NCBI GenBank assembly: GCA_018907035.1
Contig: JACCIC010000002.1
Coordinates: forward strand, 1 to 64,000
Source: Sycobia sp. Sy_11
Taxonomy: Eukaryota > Arthropoda > Insecta > Hymenoptera > Epichrysomallidae
Direction: 5' to 3'
DNA: 64,000 bases
Below are positions 47,870-60,245 of this stretch, piece after piece; positions within the stretch are counted from its first letter, which is position 1, and each line of letters starts with the position of its first letter. The position numbers and the translations under genes were made by a program. Under the pieces are notes generated by a model. That model saw nothing but the letters and a program-made list of their open reading frames with translations, did not search any database and had not been told where the DNA came from.

Positions 47870-48768
47870 GAGAATGAAAAACCCGCCCGAGGCAGGGACG
47901 AGCACACAGCATCGGTATATAGGGATCGATTAACGAGCGCGCGCACCGCCGATCATTCCTCCTCGGTATCTCATAATAAATTCCGCGCCCCTCCACCTCC
48001 TCCCGCCTCCTACCCTTCCCCTCCGCCCCGTTCGTCCGGGAACGCGCGGGCACCATCGGCGCGTGTACTGGATGCTGAAGAAGAAGCCCCGTGCGCGGCT
48101 ATGCGGCTACGCGGCATACAGCCTTCGGCGAGATCGAGGCCCTCCGAGCTACGTGCGCGGCTGGCAGACATATACTCCGAATAAGGGAATCCTCCGGGGC
48201 TGGGGCGAGAAACAAGTGCCCCTCCCCCCTCCCCCCACCTATCCGGCCGCCACAATCGCCCGGGATGATGCACGCGCGGCACACATGCGCGATCCCACAC
48301 GAACGACCGACGCTCGGCGAAAGCTGCGCGAGCCGCGCCGACGGCGGGATGTACGGGGACGACCTTCTCTCCCCGCAGTTGCGGCTCCCATCGAGATCGC
48401 CCCGCTGTTCACGGGGCGGCTTGGCGCCGCGAGATACGGCGAGGGGCGAATAAACCGTCGGCCGCTGCCACCGCCACCACGATATTACGTACGAAGCGTC
48501 AGGTGTGCGACAATGCGGAGCGCGCACACGTAGGGAATTCGCCAAATGGCATCTGGCTCGCTTTCCGGGATTCGTACGGCGGCCAAGTTCCCGCGGTCCA
48601 TTATATGTGTAATGGGCGACAGATTCGAGGCGGTGATGGCGGATGGGGGACGGTTGCTCGCCTAAAGTCCCCCCAGAGAGCGCACCGCGAGATTGATTGA
48701 ATTGCGGACGAGGCGTCTGGGTTGCAATTGTTTCATGGGATAATCTTACTTGTCGAGTACTGTTTGAA
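47867..48768. other. CpG island
   Basis: Strongly CpG-rich. Open frames of 96-156 codons overlap in at least five frames over the same bases, showing a composition effect and not a gene. It follows directly after the (AT)n triplet, giving a sharp AT-to-GC boundary. Confidence 0.45.
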
Positions 48769-48772
48769 GAGA

Positions 48773-48814
<42 letters not shown>
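48769..48814. repeat. (GA)n microsatellite
   Basis: About 22 GA units with a GGGA interruption. Confidence 0.95.
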
Positions 48815-48818
<4 letters not shown>

Positions 48819-50085
48819 ACGTAGTTACTCTTATATGACTCGTAATGTTTGAGTAACCTTATTAATTTGGAATTGAGGATTCTGTTCGATTGTCGTGTAC
48901 GTTCTGGATTTCATTATACGTCTCATAGAATATCTCCGATGAAATTAAGGATAAGAATTAAGTAAATAGATTCTCCCGTGGAGTAGAAATTTAAGTTTAT
49001 TAATAAGTAAGGAATCCATGTTGGGTATTCGATCAGCAAAAAAATCTGTGGTCTGTGAATTTCATAAGCAACTTATTCTGCTCAACAACCAACGAGTAAT
49101 AAAGGGTCAGAGGTGCAAACTTGTTTGAGTTCATTAGTCACATTTGGTTATCTTGCCGGGCAACTGTATGACTGGTGGGACATGTCTTCGTATATCGCTC
49201 GGTGGTGTTGGAGCCTTGAAACGTTAGATTAAAAAAGTAGGAATCCAAGTCTTTGAAATATCCAAGCACTTAGTATGTTTAAGTGTTTGAATAACTAAGT
49301 ATGTGCCTATATTAGAATTGTTAATACAAATTCATGCTTCACATGAGAATTTTGGTTACGATGCATTTGTAAAATTTTTTTCGTTTATAGAGAGCAAGCT
49401 TGGATCATTAAATCCCTATATATGCAATAATATTATAATTCTAATTCCTACATAGGGCGATTGGAAATTTGCACTTTCGGAATTATGAAACGCTTTTTTA
49501 GTCACTGTAACCGAACAGTCTAATCTGAAGCTCTTTGTGTTGAATTTTCGAATAAGAGCAAGTGTCATTCAGATATTCTACTGGTTATAACATGTCCTAA
49601 TTATAGTTTCGGGAACGGTGATCTGGAGATTCCAAATCTCTTGCCTTTTTTCTGTCTTTCGTTCCGAACTTCATTCTCAAGTTAGTACCCGACATTTCAT
49701 CAGTTCGATCAATAAAAAGAAAATCCTAACTGATACGAAACTTTCCCCAGGATTTGTTCCCTAGTGCAAAGAACTAAAATTTAGGAAAATCTGATGATCT
49801 GCCGTGCAGCCCTTCGGCTAAGATTTTCCAGTTGGCGAATAAACGAGGTCGTCCGCGGGCAATTCGCTACGCTGCGCCGTGGCCCTACCAGCGCCAAGTT
49901 ATACATCCGTAAAAGGCCTTAGACATTCGACCGGGCGTGTATGCGCCGGGTCCAGAGATGTGGACAACCGCCGGCCAAGAACTGGGCGGCGCGCACAATT
50001 GCCCCGTCACGAAAAGGATCCAAGGGGAGTGCAGCTCTGCATTCCTCCGGCTCGACGTCTTGTCAAAGCCGATCGCGCGCATCGA

Positions 50086-50090
<5 letters not shown>
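48815..50090. other. AT-rich unique DNA
   Basis: Nothing recognised in 48,815-49,830. 49,840-50,090 becomes CpG-richer with short open frames on both strands. Confidence 0.5.

Positions 50091-50121
<31 letters not shown>
50091..50121. repeat. (GA)n microsatellite
   Basis: About 15 GA units. Confidence 0.95.
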
Positions 50122-50123
<2 letters not shown>

Positions 50124-50284
50124 TGTTCGCTCGCCTGCAATGAACCGCTCGACTGAATGCGCGGCCCCAATGCATCATCGAGAGTCCCGCCGCGCACGCG
50201 CACGCGGACACACACAATGCACAAGATCGTGACTGCGTTTCGGGCCGGAAGGGTTGCTCCAGCTTTCCGTTCTCTTTGCCCCCC

Positions 50285-50289
<5 letters not shown>

Positions 50290-50328
<39 letters not shown>
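50290..50328. repeat. (CT)n microsatellite
   Basis: About 19 CT units, in opposite orientation to the GA array 170 bp to the left. Confidence 0.95.
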
Positions 50329-50332
<4 letters not shown>

Positions 50333-50540
50333 CAGAGTCGCTGTTCATGTCGCCTTCTCCCTAGAGCTCGAGCTCTCGGCCGTCGCGGGACTGTAACGCA
50401 CGAAGCCCTTGGAATCTAATCCTTTCGCCGCGCGCGTGCTGCAGCGCCCGCTGAGAGTTCGATCCGCGCGCTAGAGAGGCAAAGGAGTAAATCACGCGAA
50501 ACTCGATACCGGCCAAGGTAGACGGGACGCCCCCCTCCTT

Positions 50541-50543
<3 letters not shown>

Positions 50544-50588
<45 letters not shown>

Positions 50589-50592
50589 CTCT
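50544..50592. repeat. (CT)n microsatellite
   Basis: About 20 CT units with a TCTCC interruption near the right end. Confidence 0.95.
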
Positions 50593-51550
50593 TTGTACGA
50601 TTACATTGCACCGCCAGTGCTTTGGAGGAATTGACCTATGACTCTGCATTGACTACGCCGCCGATAAAAATGAACTGGCAGGCCTTTAGAAATCGATAAA
50701 GTACTAGTAGGAAATATTTCATTATTCTAAAAAATTCAAATAGATAAGTAGACGGGATTTCCGTCTGCGAGTGGCAGTTGATGGATTTCAGTGATAATAT
50801 CGATTAAAGAGACAGGATTACGACTGCTCAAGATTTATTGAAAGCACTTTCTTCCCACTTCACTTAGGGATTTCCTAATAGCTCTTTTAATAAGTAAGTA
50901 GCATGGGAAATCTGAGGGTAAAAGTTTGAACAGTAAAATGCCATCGCATTGCTTTCAGCAAGATCTTTTAAACTTTGCTAGATTTATTATGTAGTAGAGA
51001 CCTGATGCGCAATCTCTGTCAGTCCGAGATCCCTGGCACTTCTCCAAAGTTGGTTAAAGTTTTTAGTATTTTTTGTTGCAAAAACTAGCCTCACATTCCT
51101 AGTTTCAAATTCCATCTGGTCTTTGACAAGAATTATGATGTCGAGCTAGTATGACTGTTGAAAGCAGACAACCTCGATGACAACAAGAAGTTGTATCAAG
51201 TTAATACTCTACAAATGCATCAAAAGAATCTGGAAAAAGATTTCGGATTTTAGAATGAAAATATAATAAAATCTGGTTAAATAATATAATTCTAAATACA
51301 AACCTACCATTACTTTTGAATAAAAAAATCATTCGTCTCGTTCGTAAAATTTTCGAAAAACAGTTTTTCTTGTTTAAAAATCGCCCAAACAGATTTTTAG
51401 AACTTAAGCTCGAACAATAATGAACACATAACTGTAGATTAGTATTTTTATACAAACGTAAAGTTAGATCTTTGTCAACAATCTGAATTCAGAGATTCGG
51501 CTTTCTGCACATTTTTATAATGCCTTCTATTAATCCGGATTGTCGACTTT
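50593..51550. other. AT-rich unique DNA
   Basis: Nothing gene-like recognised before the microexon candidate. Confidence 0.5.
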
Positions 51551-51586
51551 TAACTGACATATTGGTTCTCCATTGGAATGTTCCAG

Positions 51587-51619
51587 AAGAAGCCCATAGA
51601 AATTGCGGCTATATGCAGA
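51587..51619 (+). other. Candidate 33-nt microexon
   Basis: A branch-point-like CTGAC (around 51,555) and a moderately pyrimidine-rich stretch end in TTCCAG (AG at 51,585-51,586). Thirty-three nucleotides later comes a near-consensus donor, CAGA|GTAAGTTA (GT at 51,620). Length 33 is a multiple of three. Two of the three frames are open: KKPIEIAAICR in frame 1 and EAHRNCGYMQ in frame 3. The site lies on the same strand as both recursive splice sites. Inclusion would keep the host frame. I do not recognise the peptide, and the acceptor is only moderate. Confidence 0.3.
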
Positions 51620-52055
51620 GTAAGTTAACTGTTGCAAGAAATAAAACGTACACGAAAAAAAAAAAAAAAAACAAGTTGTAAACAATTTTCGATTAGTCCG
51701 CTGATCTGTCGACTTCCGTTGACAGAGAATGCGTCCCAGCTGGATACGCCGGTCGTTGCGTCCTCCCGATCACGCAATATCCGGGCTGCAGCAGAGAACA
51801 CGAGTAGAAGCATTGTTCCGTCCTATTATCAGGGAGCTAAGGATATACGTATGAAGAGCCACTTACTTTTGAAGAACGAAGCTAGATGCTCGCTACTTTG
51901 GCCAAAGTAGCTCGGGGGCAATCGCGCGCACGCTCCCGAGCTCCCCTTTGACACGCATGCGCGTGCACCCGCAGCTCCGTGACTCATTCGCGTAGATACA
52001 TGTATGGGTGCGTTCGCAACAACAAGTTGTCGGGTCGAAGGGGCTCTTTACGTAC

Positions 52056-52058
<3 letters not shown>
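51620..52058. other. Non-coding DNA
   Basis: An A run (51,657-51,671) is followed by CpG-richer sequence. Nothing gene-like. Confidence 0.45.

Positions 52059-52104
<46 letters not shown>
52059..52104. repeat. (AT)n microsatellite
   Basis: About 23 TA units. A second, shorter array lies at 52,229-52,244. Confidence 0.95.
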
Positions 52105-52111
<7 letters not shown>

Positions 52112-53340
52112 ACGTGCAAACTCGTGCATATGCGCGTAATATCGACGCGCAGCGGGCTCTAATGCACCTCGTATGCGCTCGCGCAATAATTTTTGCGTTA
52201 TAACAAGCGCGTGGTCTTACAGGCTGCTATATATATATATATATGCGACTCTATTTTTAGACGCACCGGCGTCGTTGACTCCGGGAGAGGCGCAAATACA
52301 CGCGGACTTCCGGTACTAAAAACTTCACGGATCATGGGTGGAAAAAAGAAACGTTGAGTTACTTTAATGACGCGAGTGTTCAGGAAATGCGCGTGTAATG
52401 GTGGCTCAAAAGCAAATTGATGGATTTTTCGTTATGCGCTCGGGGACTTGAGAGTGCGGGTTCGCTGTATTCTTAGGTAATACATTACGTCTCGTTGAAG
52501 ACATCCTCCGACTGTTACGATGGAAAGGTTAATTTAAAATAGTTTCATTTAAATTCTTTCGTAAGTAAATTTTTATTTTTAAAAGTACTGCACAAAATTG
52601 CAATTCTGTTCTTCTCTAATTCGCGTTCGATATATTGCTCAATAATACAATTTAGACCTATATAATACTGAATTAGGTTGAATTTAATCTCGAATTTCAT
52701 CTACTTGCACCGATATCTTCGTCGAGGATCCCGAATGGCTAAATGGACCCATTATTTAATGACTTAGTTTACTTACTGCCGGTATAGGTGGCGATAGCCC
52801 GAGTATGGCGCATTCGTCTATTAAGATTTGCCGATATAAAAGTTTATAAACCATTAGTCTAACACTCGAATTTTCAGGACACCCTCGACGCTCATCGATG
52901 CATCGCTAGAAATTCGACACGGTTTGTGAAAATCGATACCACATTTCTACCGCATGCTATTCTTGTCTCCGTGGCTGTTTCCGATTGCTAATTAATAAAA
53001 GAAATGATAATTTGAGCGATATATAAAGCATCGAGCGCTCTGTTAGAAGAAGAAGCCACGTGCTCATGGAAAAAGCTAAGTGGAGACAGGTATAGCGATC
53101 GTTGTTAAAAGTGGTTACACTATAATAGTCGCATTATAATTTTCATTATTATCGATTAGGATCCTTCGAAGATCTATACGGGTAATATCATGCCCGTGTT
53201 GATCATATCCCGAAGAAAATTGAAATGGAAAAGTTCAACGTACCATGGCATTCGTCCAGAGTAAATTATTCGTATAAAAAGGAACTACATATACGCATAG
53301 GCAGTATATTCGTTCGTTTTTTTGTTCCCTACGTATTTAA
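52105..53340. other. AT-rich and mixed unique DNA
   Basis: No exon or element recognised. TTCTTAG|GTAATA at ~52,478 resembles a weak recursive site but lacks a good pyrimidine tract. Confidence 0.45.
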
Positions 53341-53990
53341 CGACTTATGCCGCGGGATCATTAGCGCATCCGCGCTAAACTCGCACCGACGAGCCTCGGA
53401 CTCGACCGATCCTGTGGCCGCTCGCCCGCGTTACGCGATCGCGCCGCTCGATCCTTGTACGCGTCGACGCCCACCAAAAACGCATCCGCCAGCCGCTCCG
53501 CCCCGATGGAGAAGCTCGGCCCGGCGAGGGCTCGACTCCGTGCCGCGGGATGAGACCAGAGCTCCAGGTCGCCGCGAGGTGTCGGCAAAGCAAAGGAGGG
53601 CAGCGGGGGCGGATGAGCGCGAGGGGGGACGGGGGTACGCTCGGCTCTCCAGCGGTGGGCGAACCAGTTTACACTCTTCGACGTCGGAGCTCTTTCGCGT
53701 GGGCGCGCTCCGGAGAGTCGTCTCGCAGGGGGGAGGGGAGAGAGAGAGAGAGGAGGATCGCGCCGAGCTCCTCTCCCCTCTCTTTGCTCCTCTTCGATCT
53801 CGGTTCATCGCGGCGCGGTTCTCGCTCGGATTGTCGTGGATTCACCGAGGAAGTCGCGCTGCAGTTGATAAAATCCCCTGGATTCGACGCGTAGCCGGCG
53901 CGGCGATCGGCGGCGATGCTTATCGGAAGCTCTTCCGGTTTTTCCGTGTAAATAATTCCTTCTCGGGATTAGTCGCTTTTTGAACGTCGT
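53341..53990. other. CpG island with a 252-codon open frame
   Basis: A very CpG-rich island. A + frame (53,225-53,983) is open for 252 codons, but most of it is R/A/P/S-rich low complexity and several antisense frames are open over the same bases. No domain, signal peptide or splice bounds are seen. It is probably a regulatory CpG-rich island or UTR and not a protein. Confidence 0.35.
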
Positions 53991-55129
53991 GCCCTTCGGT
54001 TATAAATGTCACAATATTGCAGACGAAGGTGAAAGTCGTTTTCGTCTGGTTCCGTGAATTTTTCTTCTACGGTCCTTGAAACATCATGGACATTTATATT
54101 AGTTTTTTTTAGGGCTTTGTAAGAAATTAAATGAAACGTGTTACCTCAGAATGCATTTTACTTCATGCCACTATTATAATCCTATGATTTTAATTCAGAT
54201 AATGTCGGTGAATAGTTAATGGGCTTACTCCGACAGATACAAACAATCGAGTTTTTCTAGAAATTCTCAATAGCGATTTTTTGAAAATTCAAGTCGATGT
54301 CAAGAAACACAGGAACGACACTTGGACAGACCGGTCAAGCTTTTAATTCTCTCAACAAAAAAAAACTATTTTTATATTAATATTATTCGACCCTATGCTT
54401 TGAAAATTTGGCTGCTATATTCAGCAGATATACGATTACACTAACTATATTGTAAAATATCAAATCGTTTTCTTATTTATTTAAAATTCCAAGTTTTAAA
54501 AAATTTTTATTAAGTATTCCGTTAAATATAACTTGATAGCTTCAATTACCTGAAATTGCTAAATAATTTCTAAATATATTCGCGAGATTGAAAAAAAGAA
54601 AATTAGTTCTCGCTAAATACTTAATATAATAATTATTATTAATATTATGTAAAAGAAACATGCAAAATCATTAGAAATACGACCATTAGCAAAGGAACCA
54701 CGATCGCGAGCATATCAAGTTCAATATCTCCCTGAGCAATGTTTCTCGAATCGAGCCCATAATTCTTTGTTAATAATCAGGTGAATAAAAAAATTTTGCG
54801 CCTCCATTGGTCATCAGAAAAACACAATGACAAACTCATTGAACCGGAAATAATTTTATTAAACTTAAATTTGACGAAAGCTAGACAGCCAAGTTCATGA
54901 AGATGGTTTTTGTCTCTCTCACAAATGTAGTGATTTTTGTAGGAATGACGAAGGATAGGCATATATAAAAATATACTATTTCCAAATTTATATATATTTA
55001 CAAATAGTTTTTGATAATCAACAAAGTGACAAGGTTTCAAAATCAAAAATCTCGTGAACACCAGCAGTGGCAGCCACCGGCACTCGTTGCCTTCGTGACT
55101 ATGCATTCGTATCTAGGTATGTGTCTACG
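53991..55129. other. AT-rich unique DNA
   Basis: Stops are frequent. Nothing recognised. Confidence 0.55.
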
Positions 55130-55205
55130 CATGTGTGTATGTATGTATGCATGCATGTATGTGTGTAAGTATGTACGTATGTATGTATCTATCTATGTTT
55201 GTACG
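55130..55205. repeat. Degenerate (GTAT)n tetranucleotide repeat
   Basis: About 18 units of GTAT, GCAT, GTGT and CTAT variants, translating as MYVCM-type peptides in all frames. Confidence 0.9.
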
Positions 55206-56060
55206 CACGTATGAAACAATCGTCCAGTGCGAGCTCTACTCCCTTACGGCGAGCTGCGAACTTGCCTCTCGACTGGTGAAATCGACGTGTCTAACCCTAG
55301 CAACTGCCCCCCCCCCTTCCCCGAGGGAATCGGCCCCGAGCAGATCGCCCTCGCTCGCGAATTCAATATCGGCGGCCCCCGTACAGGCGCTCGCGAACTG
55401 CGCAACAGGGCTGCGCGGCAGGGTTGGTAGGGGGGGGGGGTTGGGGCACGGGAGGCAGCACTCGTAAAGCTTCGCGAGGGCAGGGGAGAGGGTGGAGAAA
55501 TCGAATTTCAATCGGCGCGCGCGCCGCCGCCGCCGGCTCGCAGCGTGGGGCCGCGGGGCTCGCCGACGCTCGCTCCACGGCCCCATAAAACCGGCCGCCC
55601 CGCGGCTCGAAATCCTTCGTCTACACAGAGATATACGCTCGGCGCGGCCTTGCGCAGCTGCCGCAGCAAGCCTTTTCTGCGTGTGTGTGTATGTGTGTGG
55701 GTGTGTGTATGCGCGCGCGCGCGTGTAATAACATAAGCTCGCAGCGCGCGGTTCGCGAACGCGGCAAAGATTTACGGTCGTTGGTCCCGCATACGAGCGC
55801 GGAAATCCGCCGCGGGGACCTCGCGGCCCGGCGGGACGACGGGCGCGATCGTCGTTTTCCCAGAGAGCGCGCGGGCCTCGCGCGATCCACGACCACCGAC
55901 GCACGCCTCGAATTCCCGAATACGCTGATAGAGCGATTCCTGCGCCGCGGTCGCCAGTTTCCGAAAGTACCGAATTGGCTGAATATATATATATATATAA
56001 TACATATACATATGTAATACAGGCTTCGTTCGCATATACGACAATCGGCAAAGCTCTCAT
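55206..56060. other. CpG island
   Basis: Strongly CpG-rich with C run 55,306-55,315 and G run 55,430-55,440, and a GT/GC alternating tract (55,681-55,726). The antisense frame 55,236-56,060 (274 codons, -) is the longest open frame in the window but overlaps five or more other open frames. It contains CYYTRARAYTHPHTYTHT repeat translation and no domain. It is judged compositional. Confidence 0.4.
55681..55726. repeat. (GT)n/(GC)n alternating tract
   Basis: GTGTGT with interruptions grades into GCGCGCGCGCGCGTGT. Z-DNA-prone. Confidence 0.85.
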
Positions 56061-57020
56061 CGCTTACGATGCGCCGATAAAATTTGGCTGACTGTGCAGG
56101 TTGCTTGTGAAGAAAGCGTGCTTTATATACGCGAGCGCGTATTATTATTGATTGCGTGGCTACAGAAATTTTTGTCGCACGATTACATGGACTTGACGAG
56201 ATGATGGCGCATCAGTGCCCGTCGAGAATCGTGGATCCGTCGATAGGTAGAAAGGGGATCACAGTTGGAAGTTATGTAAACATCAGCAAGGGACAGAGAG
56301 TCGGCAATAGTTAGTTGCATATATAAATTGAAATTACATATTAGTTATACATAAAGGTCGTAAATTTTGCAAGACCATCTACATTACCGTTTCTGTACAG
56401 ACTTACCTTCGCGTGAAAGCAATGCTCAAACTAAAAAAAAAAATTAATAAACAAGAATAGTGAATTTATAATGAACTAAATAACGATCAAATACTTTGTG
56501 AAATAATTTACATTAAAAATATAAAGATGAAAAAAATAACCTAAATAATTTACTTTTGTTCAATTTCAAAATAGTCATTTTGAGGCTTATGCTTGGAAAC
56601 TAAATCATTCCAAGATTTCGTATTCGAAGAGACAGATAGAGGGAAAAGAGAGAGATAGATAGATATTTTTTTATAGTATTATTTGCACAAAATTAAACAA
56701 AGAATAGTGTTATACATATATTAATGAACAAATTACAAACTGAATAATATCGTAAAAATATAATTTGCTACGCCTCCGTTTTGTATTTTATCGAAAAGAT
56801 AAAAGTATAATACTGTCCAGTCTCATTAATATCACAGAATTTTGCAATGTAACAGTGACAGAAATTTATCAAGAATACAATAAAATTATAAAAAATTATG
56901 ATAATCAGTCATCTCTTAAACGCAAAATTATTAGCGTAAATTAAGAAAATTAATTAGCATACAGTCTGAGTGAAATTAATCGAGTTCGGAAAGGTGTTTC
57001 TTCATTGCCGATGGGATACT
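56061..57020. other. AT-rich unique DNA
   Basis: 56,280-56,990 is very AT-rich. Nothing recognised. Confidence 0.5.
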
Positions 57021-57900
57021 GCTGAACGGAATAGAGCGATGGAGAGGGGGGGGCGGAGACTCCCTACGAGGAATCTGTTTCAAGACCTGTTGATGCAACG
57101 GCTGGCCATGCAATAACTTTATCCCAATACCCGTCTCTGGGCCATTCGAAGAACTTGCCCGGACCACCGCCGCGTCTCGATCTTCGGTAAACCTGATTAA
57201 CCTAATTCCCCCGCCCTCCCCCCTCCAACCGTCATCGAGATAACAACTTCCGCTCTGCGCGAATTTCGATTCGTGCGCGTTATTGTACCAGCAGGACGCG
57301 CCGCCACCTAGCCTGCGCGATGGGCCGCGGGCGCGGCGGCGACTCTTAACGCAATAATTACAATCGCGGGGCGGTACTATAAAGTTTCTTCTCCTATTCG
57401 TTTTTTTTTTCTTCTTTGCAGTCTTGCTTTCGCGCGCCGCGGAAACGCGCGGCCGATGTCCGGTCAAGATGTGTGAAACTTGGAAGATCGCGGTACACAC
57501 GCGAGGTGAAAAGAGCCCGTTCGCGGGGTGAGCGTTTTCACCGCGCTCGTAACGCCGACCTGTTTTATTCTGCGGTTTATCATTTTATATACACACACAC
57601 ATATATATATATATATATATCCGCCGCGCGAGGCCGCCGGACGTGTCCGCAGCGACTTTGGTTCGAGCGCGCCCGCACGCGCGTTATAAAAGCGCCCCTC
57701 TCGCCGCGTTCTTTATCGCGCGGCCGTTCGAGGAATCGTAAAAGGTTTTATGGATTTATTGGCGGTAATGTAAAGCGCGCAGCGAGAATTGGACCGCTCT
57801 CGGGGTTTTAGGGCTCGGGTCCGCGGGGCGTAACAGCGCCCACTAATCGGTGAAGCGCGACGATTCGGCGCGGGACTCTGTTGCGCATTCGGGACGAAAA
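57021..57900. other. CpG island with acceptor-like and TATA-like motifs
   Basis: CpG-rich with G run at 57,044-57,052. It contains a strong acceptor at 57,420 and a TATAAAAG at 57,685. An initiator-like TTATC around 57,715 would put the TATA box at -30, but the initiator match is poor. Confidence 0.35.
57395..57529 (+). other. Candidate exon behind a strong acceptor
   Basis: CGTTTTTTTTTTCTTCTTTGCAG (AG at 57,419-57,420) is one of the strongest 3' splice sites here. About 108 nt later is a donor-like GCGGG|GTGAGC (after ~57,527), with CGAG|GTGAAA as a weaker option. Two frames are open between them (SCFRAPRKRAADVRSR... and LLSRAAETRGRCPVKMCETW...). Neither peptide is recognised. Confidence 0.22.
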
Positions 57901-58860
57901 ATCGCGAGCTCGGCTGGCTTTGCGTGAAGTGGTGGTTTATTGAATCTGAGGATGCAATGAAGATCGGAAAAATTGGATCTGTATTATCCAAATGCTTGTG
58001 TTTATATACTATAATGTTAAATAGTTGTATGTCACTCTAAAGTAATTGCTTTAGTATTTAAAGTAAGTAGGTAACTTTTAAGTATTGAACCACAATGTTA
58101 AAAACTATTGTATTTCACATTGTGTAATCTAGTAAGACAATGTAATATATAATAGGATGATAATAGATTATGTGACGCGGGCGTAACATCTGCTGTTGGC
58201 CAATGATTGCGTCGATTTAGTATAAGGATATGGATCGTATTTTCACGTTGCATGTGCTATTTTTTATAAAAATAAGCGTAAAATCTAATTTCACACACCG
58301 CGTAGTGAATATTTAATTCTTTTTGTAAAACGTATATGAACATTCAATTTTATATGGCTTAGACGTAAAATGCAACTCCATACAGAGATTAAGCAAATAG
58401 CAGATCCGATCAAGAAATCTAAATACAGAGGGTGTAAAATTGCATTTTACGCTTACTTCTACGGGAAATATATCGAAGAAAAATAAAATATTTTAAAGTT
58501 AATTGAAAATATTTAAAAATTATATTATTGCTCTAGAATTGACAACATTTTGCTTTTAGGGACAGAGGTTTGCACTATTTTTATGTAATTTAGTGAAATC
58601 CTCAAAGCTGCATAATATAGAAATAGAAGCTTAGTGATATTGGCCATTGTAATGGACTTATTAGGAGTATTAAGAACTTTTCACTCAGTGAAAATCAAAA
58701 TCTAATTCGGAATATCGGATACAGAACGAAGATCAACTAGCTTTTTCAGGGATGGATAGTTTCATCCCTTAAAAGTCCAATCTCATGCGTAAGCGAACTT
58801 CAAGGCAGTTTAATATATCTCTTGATATTTGTTAAACTCAACTCCTCCTACAAATTATGT
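57901..58860. other. AT-rich unique DNA with nested inverted repeats
   Basis: CGTAAAATGCAA (58,364-58,375) is inverted as TTGCATTTTACG (58,440-58,451). The core of the latter is itself a hairpin (GTAAAAT-TGC-ATTTTAC). TAAGCGTAAAA at 58,271-58,281 pairs with TTTTACGCTTA (58,446-58,456). It may be a decayed small inverted-repeat element. No TIR family is recognised. Confidence 0.4.
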
Positions 58861-60245
58861 ATAAAATGAGCGCCATTGTCAACTTACGAAAGATAGCAAA
58901 CTTTTTAAAAAATCGCCACAGTGGATATATAAGTTTGAAGATGAAAAAAAAGGATAATGGAGGCAACGAAGCGTGTTTGAATAAAGTGCATAATCAAAAA
59001 TTGAAGATCGGACACGTGTTACATCGAGGGAGTCCTTGGACTGATCCGTGCATGTCTACCCTCCCCGCGCCACCGCTGGGGGAAGGGGCGAAAACGAAAC
59101 TCAGAGCTCCCTTGGACAATTCTGCCCGAGCCCTGACAGAAGCCTGCGCCCGAACTTCGCTCAATGCACCAGCATCGCCGTCAGCCCCAATCTCTATTGC
59201 AGAATTACAAAGCGAGCGCGCAAAAGTGCATCCGCAACCGTCGGCCCATCCGTCCGTACGTCCGAAGTGTAGCCAAACGCACGTCGCGCCGGCGCGATAG
59301 CCGCTTTCTCATGCAAATTAAGCACGTGCAGCTGCAGCATTCCCCCTCCCGCCCCGTAGTCGCGGCGAGACAGTCGAGAGGAGCAGCGGGGGTGTGTGTG
59401 TGTGTGTCTTTGGATCGAATCCAGCTCGAAATTGCCGGCGGCCGCGGCGCAAGAGTCCCCTACTTACCCCGGGCTCTAATTCACGGCGAGCGGCATTTGA
59501 ATAATTCCCCGGCAATTCTGCACTGGCCATCAACCACCCCGTCCCCCTCCACCCCCGTCGCCGTCTCTCTTTCTATCGCATGCGTTGCGCATCTCTGGTT
59601 CTAGATGGTTATGATCCAGAAGGGTGGCTTTGTTTATCGTTCGGATGCTGGTCGGCTGCTTTTTTTTACATCTTTAAGCCAGGTTTAAGTACTGATACGT
59701 CGGGATTTTAACCCACCCCCATCTCCCTACCGTCTGGCATATTCAGAGCGCTCCTTATAAGTTGGTCGTGAAGATGATTTTTCAGATTCTTTTTCGCCCC
59801 ACTGTACATATGCTGTTTCTTCTGCCAAGGGCTGTGGCATCTGCTTATATTGCATACGTTTGAATTCTTTACGTTTTCATTTCGATGCTGTATAGGTGTA
59901 TATGTTTTTTTTTTTTTTTTAGAACGAATTCTAGTTACTAAATCTACTTAAAGTTGATAATAGATCACGTACGGGATGATACATTTTCTTATAGAAGATT
60001 GTCTAGAAAATCTTATAAGGAGAAGAAAACATTCATTGCTAAAAAGATCGAAAATAGATTTTGATTCATCGTGCTGCGTTTTAGACTGTTACATTTCATT
60101 CAAAATTCAGTACCTAAATGAAAATATACTTTATACAGTTATTTGAACGTCAGTGTCGATGATATTTTTATAATGGATTTATTATAACTCGTATATAACC
60201 AGCTCGGTTATGTACCATATCATTAAAAAGTCCGGTATACGGTTT
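58861..60245. other. Mixed non-coding DNA
   Basis: 59,040-59,580 is CpG-rich, with overlapping open frames of ~147 codons (58,857-59,300 and 59,164-59,604, +) lacking domains or splice bounds. The remainder is AT-rich. Confidence 0.4.

Noticed and set aside
48010..48545. Multiple 96-156-codon frames on both strands
   Set aside because: At least five frames are open over the same GC-rich bases, which indicates stop-codon depletion and not coding.
54541..54570. Antisense TTTCAG|GTAATT, possible recursive site on the - strand
   Set aside because: The donor half (GTAATT) is weak, the pyrimidine tract is interrupted, and no second - strand site supports it.
55236..56060. 274-codon antisense open frame, longest in the window
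   Set aside because: It lies in a CpG island where several frames on both strands are open, contains translated CA/GT repeat, and has no domain or splice bounds.
56808..56823. TAATACTGTC word matching the start of miR-8/200
   Set aside because: Homology stops after the seed and no opposing arm for a hairpin is present.
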